A stretch of 33,868 bases of DNA from an uncultured Elusimicrobia bacterium. Its GTDB lineage: Bacteria; Elusimicrobiota; Elusimicrobia; Elusimicrobiales; UBA9959. Below are positions 23,545-32,180 of the stretch, piece by piece; position 1 is the stretch's first letter, and each line of letters starts with the position of its first letter. The stretch is taken from contig CAIQNV010000094.1 in NCBI GenBank assembly GCA_903873295.1, positions 1 through 33,868 of the forward strand. Direction: 5' to 3'. Both the position numbers and the translations under genes were made by a program. The notes beneath the pieces were generated by a model, which saw nothing but the letters and a program-made list of their open reading frames with translations, had not been told where the DNA came from and searched no databases.

Positions 23545-25064
23545 TCGCAGCCCTGATGCTCCTGCCGCTGGCCGCCGGCATACTGGCCTTCATTATAAGG
23601 AACGATAAGGCCCGCCGCGCCTTGCTGCTGTGGACGGCGAAGGGGCATTTCCTGCTTACCGCGCTTATGGTCTATCTTCAGGCCGCCTATGGGATAGTTT
23701 TCGATCTCCATGCGGGCTTTATCCCGGCCTTGTATCCGCGGGTCTCCGGCGCCGTCTGGTTCGCTTATGACGCGCTGGGCGTGCTCTTCCTCGGGATTAC
23801 CTCGCTGCTCTTCCTGGGCGCCTCTCACTACGCGGTAACCTATCTGGCCGCCGAGAAGCGCGACCCCGGCGAGGATGCGGACGACGGTTTTATTTTCAAC
23901 AACGCGCCCGAGGCGGTTTTTACCGGTTGCCTGCTGCTGTTCCTGGCGGCTATGACGGCGGTCACCGCCAGCCGCCACATGGGCCTGCTCTGGGCCTCGG
24001 TGGAGGCCACCACCCTGCTCAGCGCGCCGCTTATCTATTTCCACAGGCACAAGCGCTCGCTGGAGGCTACCTGGAAATACCTGCTCATCTGCTCGGTCGG
24101 CATCGCGCTCGCCCTGATGGGGAACCTGTTCCTCGGCGCCGCCGGCCTTAAGAGCGGCGCGGGGCTGGACCTCGCCGGCCTGCTTTCAAAAGCCGGTGCG
24201 CTGGATAAACCTTTGTTAAAGGCGGCCTTCCTGTTCCTGTTCGTAGGCTACGGCACCAAGATGGGACTTTCCCCCTTCCATACCTGGCTGCCCGACGCGC
24301 ACAGCGAGGCCCCCGCCGTGGTCTCCGCCCTGCTTTCCGGGGCGCTCTTGAACTGCGCTTTCCTCGGCATTCTGCGTGTTAACTCCGTCTGCGCTTCGGC
24401 CGGCCTCGCGGCTTTCACCGGCGGCATACTTATTCTTTTCGGGCTATTCTCAATTCTCACTGCGGCGCTCTTCATGCTCGGACAGCGGGATTACAAGCGC
24501 CTGCTCGCCTATTCCAGCATCGAGCACATGGGCATACTGGCGCTGGGCATAGGGCTGGGCGGCGGCGCGGTCTTTGGCGCCATGCTGGGCGCGCTCAGCC
24601 ATTCGCTCGCCAAGGCGGGGTTGTTCTTTACGTCGGGCGTAGTGCTGGCCGCCGAAAAAACAAAGCGCATAGCCGACGTGCGCGGCCTTTGGCGCCGCGC
24701 GCCGCGCACCGCCGCGCTCTGGCTGGCCGGCTTCTTCCTTATAACCGGCACGCCCCCCTCCGGGATTTTCCTGGCCAAGTTTATAATTCTCCGTGAGGCC
24801 GTGGCGCTTAAACATTACTGGCTGGCCGGCGCTTACCTGGGTTTACTGGCCATCCTCTTCGCCGGTATGGCTTCCGTTTTCATTTCCATGACCTTCGGCG
24901 AACACGAGGCAAAACCGGGCGAGAAGCCTTTTGCCGAACCGTCCGGCATGCTGGGTCCGGCAGCGGCCTTCTTCGCCTGCGTTATACTTGCCGGAGTATT
25001 TATCCCCGGCTGGCTGAACGACCTGCTCGCGGCCGCGGCGCGGGATATAGGCGGCAAACTATGA
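23541..25064 (+). CDS. HyfF-like antiporter-type membrane subunit
   Basis: A 507-aa inner-membrane protein with about 14 hydrophobic segments, the second antiporter-like subunit of the complex. GLLWASVEATTLLSAPLIYF carries the first conserved glutamate, and SPFHTWLPDAHSEAPAVVSALLSGALLNCAFLGILR is the HyfF form of the channel motif, with asparagine where HyfB has lysine. LAYSSIEHMGILALGIGLG and SLAKAGLFFTSG follow. The C-terminus lacks the long lateral helix of NuoL. It overlaps both neighbours by ATGA, so its stoichiometry is tied to them. With HyfB this gives two candidate ion channels; no HyfD gene is present. Confidence 0.92.
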   Translation: MIAALMLLPLAAGILAFIIRNDKARRALLLWTAKGHFLLTALMVYLQAAYGIVFDLHAGFIPALYPRVSGAVWFAYDALGVLFLGITSLLFLGASHYAVTYLAAEKRDPGEDADDGFIFNNAPEAVFTGCLLLFLAAMTAVTASRHMGLLWASVEATTLLSAPLIYFHRHKRSLEATWKYLLICSVGIALALMGNLFLGAAGLKSGAGLDLAGLLSKAGALDKPLLKAAFLFLFVGYGTKMGLSPFHTWLPDAHSEAPAVVSALLSGALLNCAFLGILRVNSVCASAGLAAFTGGILILFGLFSILTAALFMLGQRDYKRLLAYSSIEHMGILALGIGLGGGAVFGAMLGALSHSLAKAGLFFTSGVVLAAEKTKRIADVRGLWRRAPRTAALWLAGFFLITGTPPSGIFLAKFIILREAVALKHYWLAGAYLGLLAILFAGMASVFISMTFGEHEAKPGEKPFAEPSGMLGPAAAFFACVILAGVFIPGWLNDLLAAAARDIGGKL

Positions 25065-26512
25065 AAGTGGAACATCTCTCGGGCTTCGACTTCGGCGCCG
25101 CCGAGCTGGATCCCTCGATCTTCTTCGAGACCGCGGCCTCCCGCCTGGCCTCGGGCGGCAGGGCGCTGGCCTATTTCGCCCTGCCCGAAGGAGAGGCGCA
25201 CCGCCTGGTGATGGCGGTGGGCTTCGACAGGGAGGGCCGCATAGAGGTTTACTCGACACAGGCTTACGGGCCTTTCAGGGCGCTGACGCCCTCTTTTCCC
25301 CAACTGCATCTTTTCGAGCGGGAGATCTTCGAGCAGGCCGGGCTGAAGCCCGAGGGCCATCCCTGGCTGAAGCCCATCCGCTTCAATACCCCGGGCGCGG
25401 TGCCGGGCGTGGCCGATTATTTCACCGTGCACGGCAGCCAGGTTCACGAGGTGGCCGTCGGGCCGGTGCACGCCGGAGTTATCGAACCCGGGCATTTCCG
25501 CTTCCAGTGCCACGGCGAGCGCGTCTTCCACCTAGAGATAATGCTGGGCTACCAGCACAGGGGCCTGGAGAAGAAGTTCATAGGCGGGCCGGACGGGCGC
25601 TCGCTGCATTACGCTGAAACCCTGGCCGGCGATACGACCATCGGCCACGGCTGGGCTTATTGCGGCGCCGTGGAAGCCCTCAGCGGCGTGAACGTGCCGC
25701 CCCGGGCGCAGATCCTGCGCGGAATAATGCTTGAGCTGGAGCGGCTGGCCAACCATACCGGCGACCTTGGAGCGCTGGCCGGCGACGTGGCCTATCTGCC
25801 CGCAGCTTCTTTCTGCGGCCGCCTGCGCGGGGATTTCCTGAATATGACCGCGCTTGTCTGCGGCAGCCGCTTCGGCCGGAATATGCTCAGGCCCGGTGGA
25901 GTGAATTTCGACCTGGACGCCGCTCTTATACACGAGCTTAAGCTGCGGCTGGAAAACACTTTCCGCGACGTGCAAAGCGCCGTCTCGCTGCTCTGGGAGA
26001 CCGGCTCGGTGGCCGACAGGTTCGAGGACACCGGCGTGGTATCAAAAGAGGCGGCCGAAGGTCTCGGGCTGGTCGGCCCGGTCGCGCGGGCCTCGGGAGT
26101 GGGGCTTGATACGCGGCGCAATTTCTCAAGCGGGCCTTACGAGGGCTTTACGCTGGGCGTCTCGGGCAGCGGGGACGTCTATTCGCGGGCTTATGTCCGG
26201 TGGCTTGAGATACAGAAATCCGCAGAGCTTATCGCCGGCTGGCTGGACGCCCTGCCCGCGGGCCCCGTCGAGGCGGAATGCGGCTGCCTTAAGGCGGACA
26301 GCGCCGCGGTCTCGCTTGTGGAGGGTTGGCGCGGCCAGATCTGTCACTTCGCGCTTACCGGGCCCGGCGGGAAGTTCAGACATTACAAAATCGTGGATCC
26401 ATCCTTCCATAACTGGCAGGGCCTGGCGCTGGCGCTCAGGAACGGCGAGATCTCAGATTTTCCGCTCTGCAACAAGAGCTTCAATCTTTCCTACTGCGGG
26501 CGTGATTTATGA
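25061..26512 (+). CDS. NuoC-NuoD fusion, hydrogenase-large-subunit-like protein without the [NiFe] cysteines
   Basis: A 483-aa protein. Residues about 15-115 are a NuoC/HyfG N-terminal domain (FPQLHLFEREIFEQAGLKPEGHPWLKP), and the rest is the NuoD/hydrogenase large-subunit fold (HGERVFHLEIMLGYQHRGLEKKF, VNVPPRAQILRGIMLELERLANHTGDLGAL). In group 4 [NiFe] hydrogenases two CxxC motifs bind the metal. Here the first position reads AGDTTIGHGWAYCG (residues 189-202) and the C-terminus ends ISDFPLCNKSFNLSYCGRDL, with only Cys470 and Cys479 and no CxxC. It therefore cannot hold a standard [NiFe] site. It ends at Leu483 without the C-terminal processing extension. Assigned to Ehr-like complexes; its redox partner is unknown. 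Confidence 0.88.
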   Translation: MKVEHLSGFDFGAAELDPSIFFETAASRLASGGRALAYFALPEGEAHRLVMAVGFDREGRIEVYSTQAYGPFRALTPSFPQLHLFEREIFEQAGLKPEGHPWLKPIRFNTPGAVPGVADYFTVHGSQVHEVAVGPVHAGVIEPGHFRFQCHGERVFHLEIMLGYQHRGLEKKFIGGPDGRSLHYAETLAGDTTIGHGWAYCGAVEALSGVNVPPRAQILRGIMLELERLANHTGDLGALAGDVAYLPAASFCGRLRGDFLNMTALVCGSRFGRNMLRPGGVNFDLDAALIHELKLRLENTFRDVQSAVSLLWETGSVADRFEDTGVVSKEAAEGLGLVGPVARASGVGLDTRRNFSSGPYEGFTLGVSGSGDVYSRAYVRWLEIQKSAELIAGWLDALPAGPVEAECGCLKADSAAVSLVEGWRGQICHFALTGPGGKFRHYKIVDPSFHNWQGLALALRNGEISDFPLCNKSFNLSYCGRDL

Positions 26513-27246
26513 TCAAGGCTTTAATGGCGCGCTGGAAGCAGGGCTATCGGACTATGGAATTCCCGTCGGCCGGCCTGATGCTGCCGCCGCGCGGGCTGGG
26601 CCTGCCCAAGCTGAAGCCGGGCCGGCTGGAGAAGGCGGCGGCGGCCTGTCCCTATGGGGCGCTCACCGCCGGTGAAAAGCCCGGGTTGGACATGGGCCGC
26701 TGTATTTTTTGTGGAGCCTGCGCCAATGCGGCGCCTGAGGCGGTGGAATTTACGCGGGAGTACAAGCTCTGCGCGTCCGGGCGCGGCGCCCTGGTTATTA
26801 CGGATGAGGATTTCAGGCGGGCGGAAAGTCTGGGGGCCGGGCTGCGCAGGCTCTTCGGCCGCTCTTTCAAGCTGCGGCAGGTGAGCGCCGGCGGCTGCGC
26901 CGCCTGCGAGGCGGACTGCAATGTTCTTCAGACCATCGGCTGGGATCTCGGCCGTTTCGGCGTGCAGTTCGCGGCCTCGCCCCGCCACGCGGACGGGCTC
27001 CTGGTGACGGGTCCGGTTACAAAGAATATGGAGCTCGCTCTGCGCAAGACTTACGCGGCTATGTCCTCTCCCAAAGTCGTTATCGCCTGCGGCGCCTGCG
27101 CTATCTCCGGCGGTCCCTACGCGGGCCACGAGGAATGCGCCGGCATCCCGCCGGAGATCCCGGTGGACCTCTATATCCCCGGCTGCCCCCCGCATCCCCT
27201 GACCATCCTGGACGGCATCCTGCGCCTTATCGGCAGGGTTGAATGA
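26509..27246 (+). CDS. NuoB/HyfI-like Fe-S subunit fused to a one-cluster ferredoxin domain
   Basis: A 245-aa cytoplasmic electron-transfer subunit. Residues about 25-90 are a reduced HyfH/ferredoxin domain with Cys47-Pro and Cys65-x2-Cys68-x2-Cys71. Together these can bind one [4Fe-4S] cluster; the ligands of a second cluster are replaced (ANAAPEA). Residues 120-245 are NuoB/HyfI-like, with Cys130, Cys133, Cys197 (in ACGACAISGGPY) and Cys226 (PGCPPHP) to bind the cluster closest to the membrane arm. It overlaps the large subunit by ATGA and ends the operon, 14 bases from a convergent kinase gene. Electrons probably enter at the ferredoxin domain; the donor is unknown. Confidence 0.9.
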   Translation: MIKALMARWKQGYRTMEFPSAGLMLPPRGLGLPKLKPGRLEKAAAACPYGALTAGEKPGLDMGRCIFCGACANAAPEAVEFTREYKLCASGRGALVITDEDFRRAESLGAGLRRLFGRSFKLRQVSAGGCAACEADCNVLQTIGWDLGRFGVQFAASPRHADGLLVTGPVTKNMELALRKTYAAMSSPKVVIACGACAISGGPYAGHEECAGIPPEIPVDLYIPGCPPHPLTILDGILRLIGRVE

Positions 27247-27260
27247 AGGATTTAAGTCCG

Positions 27261-28748
27261 CTACAACGGCGCTTGCTTGGGCGAGTTCACTGTAAAGTAA
27301 AAGGCGGCGCCTTTGTCCTCGGCGGCTTCAGCCCAGATCCTGCCGCCGTGGCGCTCGACGATGCGGCGCACCGTGCTCAGGCCCACTCCGGTGCCGGGGT
27401 ATTCGTCCGGGGAGTGAAGCCGCTGGAAAGGCTGAAACAGCTTGTCGGAGTATTTCATGTCGAAGCCTTTGCCGTTGTCCTTTACGAAATAGACCGTCTC
27501 CCCGCCCCTCTCCGCCGCGCCGAACTCTACCACGGCGTTCTCGGTTTTCCGCGTGAATTTCCAGGCGTTCTCCAGCAAATTGCTTATTACCTCTCCCAGA
27601 AGTCCGGCGTCGCCGCTGATATATAAGCTTTTCGCTGCTTCGAATTGCACGGCCCTGCCGGGTTCGTCCTCCAGCAGGCGCCTGACGGCCTCCCGGGCCA
27701 GCTCGCTTAAATCCACTTTCTCGAATTTTATCTCCTGACGCATTATGCGGGAAAGTTTAAGCAGATCGTCCACCACTGTCGTCATCTGTATACAGCCCTT
27801 GCGTATCCTGGCCAGGTAGTCTTTGGCATTTGCATTTATCGTCCCGGCGCATTCCAGTTCAAGCAGAGCGCTGAACCCGTCTATGCGCCGTATGGGGGCG
27901 CGCAGGTCGTGCGAAGCCGAGTAATTAAAAGCCTCAAGCTCCTCGTTAGCCAGCTTCAGTTCCTCTGTCCTGGCCGCTACTTTGACTTCCAGCGTGTTAT
28001 GCGCCTGCCTCAGCGCCTCCTCGGCGAAGTCGCGTTCGCGAATGCGGGCTTCCAGGCCCGAAAGCATGGCGTCAAACCCGGCGGCCAGCTCGCCTATCTC
28101 GTCCCCGCGGTCCAGACCGGCGCGCATGGAATAGTCTTTCGCCTCCGCCACCTCCCGGGCCAGCCCCGCCAGTTTAAGGATAGGAACCGAGACCAGGCGC
28201 TGCGCCAGCGTGGAAATAAAAAGGGAAAGAAAAGTTATGCAGACAGCCAATACCCCAAGTATCTTTATCTTAGTGGAGATCCGGCGTGAAAGCTCGGCGG
28301 TGGAGGCGTTTATGGAGAGAGTCCCGTAGTTCAAGCCTTTATATACCATCGGCTCGAAAATGTCCAGCGCCCCGCCGTTCTGCGGCCGCGGAGCGTGGGC
28401 GGCGGAAATGTCCGGCGGAACCTCTGTCGGATACGCGCCGGCGCGGGAATAATAGGCGAACAGTTTGCCGTTCTTGCCGTATATCGCTGAATGGTTTATT
28501 TCAGCCATCAGCGAAAGTTTTTCCAGGGTCTGCCGCGCCTCGTCCGGGTAGTTGAAAGCCAGGTCAGCCACGCACTGCTCCGAGTACATCTTTGCGATAA
28601 GCGTGATGTTTTTGACAAGTTCCCGGCTGAGGACTCTTTTGTCCAGCGCCGTTATCGCGGCGAACCCGGCAAGCACGGAGGTCACGGCTATGCCCGCCAT
28701 CAGCAGGGTGAGCTTGGCGGAGATGGGGATATCTCTGAAGCGTTTCAC
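27261..28748 (-). CDS. Membrane sensor histidine kinase with CHASE8-like periplasmic domain
   Basis: A 495-aa kinase. Two membrane segments (about 12-34 and 160-182) bracket a periplasmic CHASE8-like domain (SEQCVADLAFNYPDEARQTLEKLSLMAEINHSAIYGKNGKLFAYY). HAMP spans about 183-236, a coiled coil about 240-272, and the HisKA domain has His280 in NYSASHDLRAP. The ATP-binding domain shows NLLENAWKFT, DNGKGFDM, and GTGVGLSTVRRIVERHGG. Start is GTG at 28748, overlapping the YfiR-like stop (GTGA). In the YfiN system the same CHASE8-HAMP input drives a cyclase and is controlled by periplasmic YfiR; here it is joined to a kinase. The RR at 31437-31907 is a plausible phosphate receiver. Confidence 0.9.
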   Translation of the reverse strand: MKRFRDIPISAKLTLLMAGIAVTSVLAGFAAITALDKRVLSRELVKNITLIAKMYSEQCVADLAFNYPDEARQTLEKLSLMAEINHSAIYGKNGKLFAYYSRAGAYPTEVPPDISAAHAPRPQNGGALDIFEPMVYKGLNYGTLSINASTAELSRRISTKIKILGVLAVCITFLSLFISTLAQRLVSVPILKLAGLAREVAEAKDYSMRAGLDRGDEIGELAAGFDAMLSGLEARIRERDFAEEALRQAHNTLEVKVAARTEELKLANEELEAFNYSASHDLRAPIRRIDGFSALLELECAGTINANAKDYLARIRKGCIQMTTVVDDLLKLSRIMRQEIKFEKVDLSELAREAVRRLLEDEPGRAVQFEAAKSLYISGDAGLLGEVISNLLENAWKFTRKTENAVVEFGAAERGGETVYFVKDNGKGFDMKYSDKLFQPFQRLHSPDEYPGTGVGLSTVRRIVERHGGRIWAEAAEDKGAAFYFTVNSPKQAPL

Positions 28749-29308
28749 GGGCCTTCCTTGCCGTACACGGCCGCGGCTAGGGGCATCAGTTTTGAACTGA
28801 AGATAAGGCCGCTCCTGCGGGAGGCTTCCAGGTTCAGCTCGAAACGGAGGCGTCCTTCTTTTCTGTATACTGCTACATGGGCGCCTTTCTCGGCGAATCT
28901 CTTCCCGTCGCCTATAATAAGCACCGCCCTGCCGGCGGCGGAAGCAAGAATTTCATCCAGACGTCGGTGTTCGCTGTTAGCGATGAAAAGCAGATGGCAT
29001 GCTCCCAGCGGGTCTCCGGGTTCGACATGGTGCAGCACGACAGCGCGCCCTTTTATGGTCCTGGTCCGCGCCAGGTCTTCGAGGTAATGCCCGAACGGGT
29101 CCGTGCCGGCTATCGTTATCACGAAAGGAGCCTCCGGCCCGCTGAAAGCTCCGGCCGGCCATTCCACGAACTCCGCTATCCTTTCCAAGAATTCCGCCTT
29201 AACGCGGTATTCGGCGAAATCGACGGCAGGAACGGGCGACAGTAAAGTCGTAAGAAGCAGGGCACAGAGCGCGGCAGCCCTTAAAAGCTTGCGAATAATA
29301 AAACTCAA
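28745..29308 (-). CDS. YfiR family (DUF4154) periplasmic protein
   Basis: A 187-aa secreted protein. Residues 1-29 are a signal peptide. The mature protein has the family opening YRVKAEFLERIAEFVEWP, then FVITIAGTDPFGHYLEDLARTRTIKGRAVVLHH, CHLLFIANSE and VLIIGDGKRFAEKGAHVAVYRKEGRLRFELNLEASRRSGLIFSSKLM. Known YfiR restrains a membrane cyclase from the periplasmic side and releases it on envelope stress. There is no ATG; the only start compatible with the signal peptide is TTG at 29308, with GGAAG upstream. It lies between a TonB receptor gene and the kinase, with a GTGA overlap to the kinase. Confidence 0.88.
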   Translation of the reverse strand: MSFIIRKLLRAAALCALLLTTLLSPVPAVDFAEYRVKAEFLERIAEFVEWPAGAFSGPEAPFVITIAGTDPFGHYLEDLARTRTIKGRAVVLHHVEPGDPLGACHLLFIANSEHRRLDEILASAAGRAVLIIGDGKRFAEKGAHVAVYRKEGRLRFELNLEASRRSGLIFSSKLMPLAAAVYGKEGP

Positions 29309-29357
29309 AGTTCACTTCCGTTCCGGCGTTTCAGCCGGGCTTGCAAAATTCTCGGGC

Positions 29358-31418
29358 TCAAAACCGCCACGAGGCGTTCACGAGCACGCGCCGGTCATTA
29401 AGAGCGTTGCGGTTCTCATAAGCGCTCCGCTGGTCTTCGGTATAGGGAGTTGAACCGAGGCCGAAATAACTATTGCTGCCGTCGGATACAGGATATTCAA
29501 TATGTCTCTTGTCAAGCAGGTTCAGGACCGTCAGTCCTAACTCTATTGCCCCGCCGCTGTAATGGACCGAGTAGGTCAGTTTTGTGTCCAGCGTCGTATA
29601 GCTTCCGATGTCCATAAAGCGGGTGATTCCGTCTTTGCAGGGGATCCCGAACTGCGCTTTCCTGGCGCCGACATAGTGCGCGACCAGACTGCCTGCCAGC
29701 CCGGAGTCCGTCTCGTAAGTGAACCCGAGGTTCGATTTTATCTGCGGCACGCTCAATTGCTGTCCGTCTATAGCCGCGAGGTAGTTCAAATCCTGGTACG
29801 AGACATTGCCGAAGGTCTGCAAGGCATTGATGGGCGCCCAGCGCAGCTCTGTTTCGGCGCCGTTGATATTCAAGCCCTGCAGATTCTCGTAGCGGAGCGG
29901 ATTCGTGTAGCCCAGATACGGCGCAATCTGTTTTTGCAGGAGGATAAGATCCCGGACCTTGTAACGGAACAGGCCGAACCGCAGTGAAAGGCGTTCATGG
30001 AGCAGGCCCTGGTAAGACAGTTCCTGATAGTTGATCCGCTCCGGCAGGCGCCGGCCGCCCGGATATTCCGCCTGGCCCTCTACGATGGTAGGGGAGCTAA
30101 CGGATAAAGCGTAGGTTTCCAGGACGGACGCCTTACGAAAAGCGGAGCCGGTGCCGTAACGCAGCGAGTGGCCCTCGCCCAGGGAAAGGACAGCGGCGCC
30201 GCGCGGAGAGAACATGCCGTACATGTCTTTGTGCTTGTCATAGCGCAGCCCTCCGGTGAGGGAGAGGTCCTCCCCCGGCCATACTTCAAGCTGTCCGTAC
30301 CCGGCGTAAAGGCTGTCGTTCAAGCGCGGGTGGGCAAGATACGCCGATTCCACATGGGCCGATTCACCGGTCAAGCCGGCGGTCAGGCGCAAGCTCTCGC
30401 CCAAGCGGCTCCAATAACGGGCTTCGCCGTTCTGCCTTCGCGTCAGATACGGTTGGAGTCCTTCGTCGCGTTTATAGGAGGATTCAAGCTGCGCCTCAAG
30501 GCCGGCGCGGTCCCCGAAATCGCGCTCGTAAATCAGTTGGGCATAGCCGTTGCGGGTCGGCGTAGGGTTATTGGCGGCCTTCCCTGGTGTGCCTGAGAGG
30601 TCCGGATTACTAAGCACACCGGAGACGATCCCTCCCCGCAGCGACAGCCGGCGGTCCCGCCCGGCCGGCAGATCAGCCCGGAGGGTCACCCTGGAGAGCT
30701 CCGACCAGTCCTTGAGCTTCGCGGCCCCTCCGATGGTGGAAGGGGGAATGGGCTGCACGGTTTCTCCGACGTCGCCGGGTTCGCGGTTACCCCAGCCCTC
30801 AGTCTTGTCTGTCGCAGCCGTCAGCGCGAAGGCGAGCTTGCCCAGCGACCCGCCGTAGGACGCGGAGTAACCCTGGTCCTTCTTATTCCCGGCCTGCGCT
30901 CCCACCCGCACCCCCCGGCGCCGGGACGCCGGCTTGGTGAAGATCTGGACGATCCCTGAAAACGCGTTAGCGCCGTAAAGGGCAGAGTTAGGGGAGAGAC
31001 TGACCTCCACCCGCTCAATATCTTCAAGGAGGACCGGCAGCTCTTTCCAGCGCACCGCGCCCGAGAAGTCATCATTGACGCGGTGGCCGTCCAGCAGAAC
31101 CAGCATTTTTGCGTTCTCTAAGGTGTTGAGCCCGCGCGCGCCGACCTCTATCTCGGTGTCCCAGGCCGTCATTATGTCCAGTCCGGGGACATTGCGCAGC
31201 AGATCAACTACGCTTGCCGCGCCGAGAGTACGGATGTCCCGCTGCGTCAGCACGAAAAGCGTGGCAGGGGCCGCTGTCAGCGGCTGCGGGAACCTGGAAG
31301 CTGTCATGACCTCCAGGTTCAAAAGCTGCTCAAGGCTGAGGTCCTTGAGCTCCTGCGCGTGCAACGCGCCGCCTGCGGCGGCCGCGAGGACGGCAAATAC
31401 AATAATGGTTTTCTTCAT
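29358..31418 (-). CDS. TonB-dependent outer-membrane receptor
   Basis: A 686-aa outer-membrane beta-barrel. Residues 1-21 are a signal peptide (ending ALHA). Residues about 25-150 form the plug domain (LEQLLNLEVMTASRFPQPLTAAPATLFVLTQRDIRTLGAASVVDLLRNVPGLDIM, IEVGARGLN, MLVLLDGHRVND, SPNSALYGANAFSGIVQIFT). The barrel follows and ends in VLVNASWRF, the C-terminal aromatic needed for insertion. No N-terminal signalling extension is present, so contact with the YfiR-like protein would be through the periplasm. The neighbouring YfiR, kinase and response-regulator genes are on the same strand and closely spaced. The ligand cannot be inferred. A G-rich ribosome binding site precedes the ATG. Confidence 0.92.
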   Translation of the reverse strand: MKKTIIVFAVLAAAAGGALHAQELKDLSLEQLLNLEVMTASRFPQPLTAAPATLFVLTQRDIRTLGAASVVDLLRNVPGLDIMTAWDTEIEVGARGLNTLENAKMLVLLDGHRVNDDFSGAVRWKELPVLLEDIERVEVSLSPNSALYGANAFSGIVQIFTKPASRRRGVRVGAQAGNKKDQGYSASYGGSLGKLAFALTAATDKTEGWGNREPGDVGETVQPIPPSTIGGAAKLKDWSELSRVTLRADLPAGRDRRLSLRGGIVSGVLSNPDLSGTPGKAANNPTPTRNGYAQLIYERDFGDRAGLEAQLESSYKRDEGLQPYLTRRQNGEARYWSRLGESLRLTAGLTGESAHVESAYLAHPRLNDSLYAGYGQLEVWPGEDLSLTGGLRYDKHKDMYGMFSPRGAAVLSLGEGHSLRYGTGSAFRKASVLETYALSVSSPTIVEGQAEYPGGRRLPERINYQELSYQGLLHERLSLRFGLFRYKVRDLILLQKQIAPYLGYTNPLRYENLQGLNINGAETELRWAPINALQTFGNVSYQDLNYLAAIDGQQLSVPQIKSNLGFTYETDSGLAGSLVAHYVGARKAQFGIPCKDGITRFMDIGSYTTLDTKLTYSVHYSGGAIELGLTVLNLLDKRHIEYPVSDGSNSYFGLGSTPYTEDQRSAYENRNALNDRRVLVNASWRF

Positions 31419-31436
31419 TCTTGCCCCCCACCCGTT

Positions 31437-31907
31437 TTACGGCTTGCCGCCGGCTTTTGTGTTTTCCTGCTGCGGCAGGCGCACTATCAGGAACCAGAAC
31501 TCCTCCACCTTCCGTATTACTTTCGTAAACTCCTCCATGGTAACGGGCTTGGAGATGAAGCAGTTCGAGTGGTTCTTATAAGTTTTAACAATATCGTCTT
31601 CAGATTTGGAAGTTGTAAGTATGACGACCGGTATGGCCGCGAACAGCGGGTCGCTTTTTATTTTTTCCAGCAGTTCATGCCCGTTCATGCGCGGCAGGTT
31701 CAGGTCGAGCAGAATGATGTCGGGCCGGGGCGCCGCGGCGTATTTCCCCTCCCGGCGCAGGAAAGCCATCGCCTCCACTCCGTCCGAAGCCACGCTCAGG
31801 TTATTCGCCACCTTTCCGGTTTTAAACGCCCGCGAGGTCAGGATGACATCGTCTTCATTGTCCTCTACCAGCAGAATTTCTATCGGAGTGCAATTGTGCT
31901 GTTTCAT
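31437..31907 (-). CDS. Single-domain response regulator, Rcp1-type
   Basis: A 156-aa CheY-like receiver without an output domain. ILLVEDNEDD (Glu15-Asp16), Asp68 in IILLDLNLPRMNG, Thr98 and Lys120 in ISKPVTMEEFTKV are the catalytic set. Its C-terminus (VEEFWFLIVRLPQQENTKAGGKP) has a short Lys/Gly tail. It is the first gene of the minus block followed by the TonB receptor (18-base gap), YfiR-like protein and kinase, so it is the natural candidate to receive phosphate from that kinase. GGAG lies before the ATG. It resembles the regulator at 15114-15557 more than a CheY of the chemotaxis type. Confidence 0.9.
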   Translation of the reverse strand: MKQHNCTPIEILLVEDNEDDVILTSRAFKTGKVANNLSVASDGVEAMAFLRREGKYAAAPRPDIILLDLNLPRMNGHELLEKIKSDPLFAAIPVVILTTSKSEDDIVKTYKNHSNCFISKPVTMEEFTKVIRKVEEFWFLIVRLPQQENTKAGGKP

Positions 31908-32121
31908 GATTTCTCCGTGACGAGATTATTAGCGCGTTCCGGGGCAGTTCCGCGGCAGGCGCGCCGGGGGTCTCAAGAGCCGACAATAACTGAAAGTCCC
32001 TTTCTCCGATTATACGAAAAACAGCAACCTCCGTCATCGCTTTCTTGCGGGCTTTTTCTGGGCGTCGGTCATTTATGGATCGGCGGGGTTTGATGAGAAG
32101 CGGATTTCCCGGATCCTTCTG

Positions 32122-32149
32122 TTGACAAAGGCTTTTGAAGTTGTATAAT
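32122..32149 (+). promoter_or_regulatory. Near-consensus sigma70 promoter of the secreted Cys-His protein gene
   Basis: TTGACA (32122-32127) and TATAAT (32144-32149) are both perfect hexamers with a 16-base spacer, expected start near 32156. It lies in a 273-base divergent gap (31908-32180) that otherwise holds only the upstream region of the response regulator. It is the strongest promoter-like sequence in the window. Confidence 0.75.
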
Positions 32150-32180
32150 TGGGGTAAGCAGGCTGAGTTGAGGAATGTCA

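Noticed and set aside
26106-26675. A 189-codon plus frame overlapping the large and small Hyf-like subunits
   Set aside because: Out of frame with two conserved proteins that overlap by ATGA at 26509; Arg/Ala/Pro-rich product typical of shifted GC-rich sequence.
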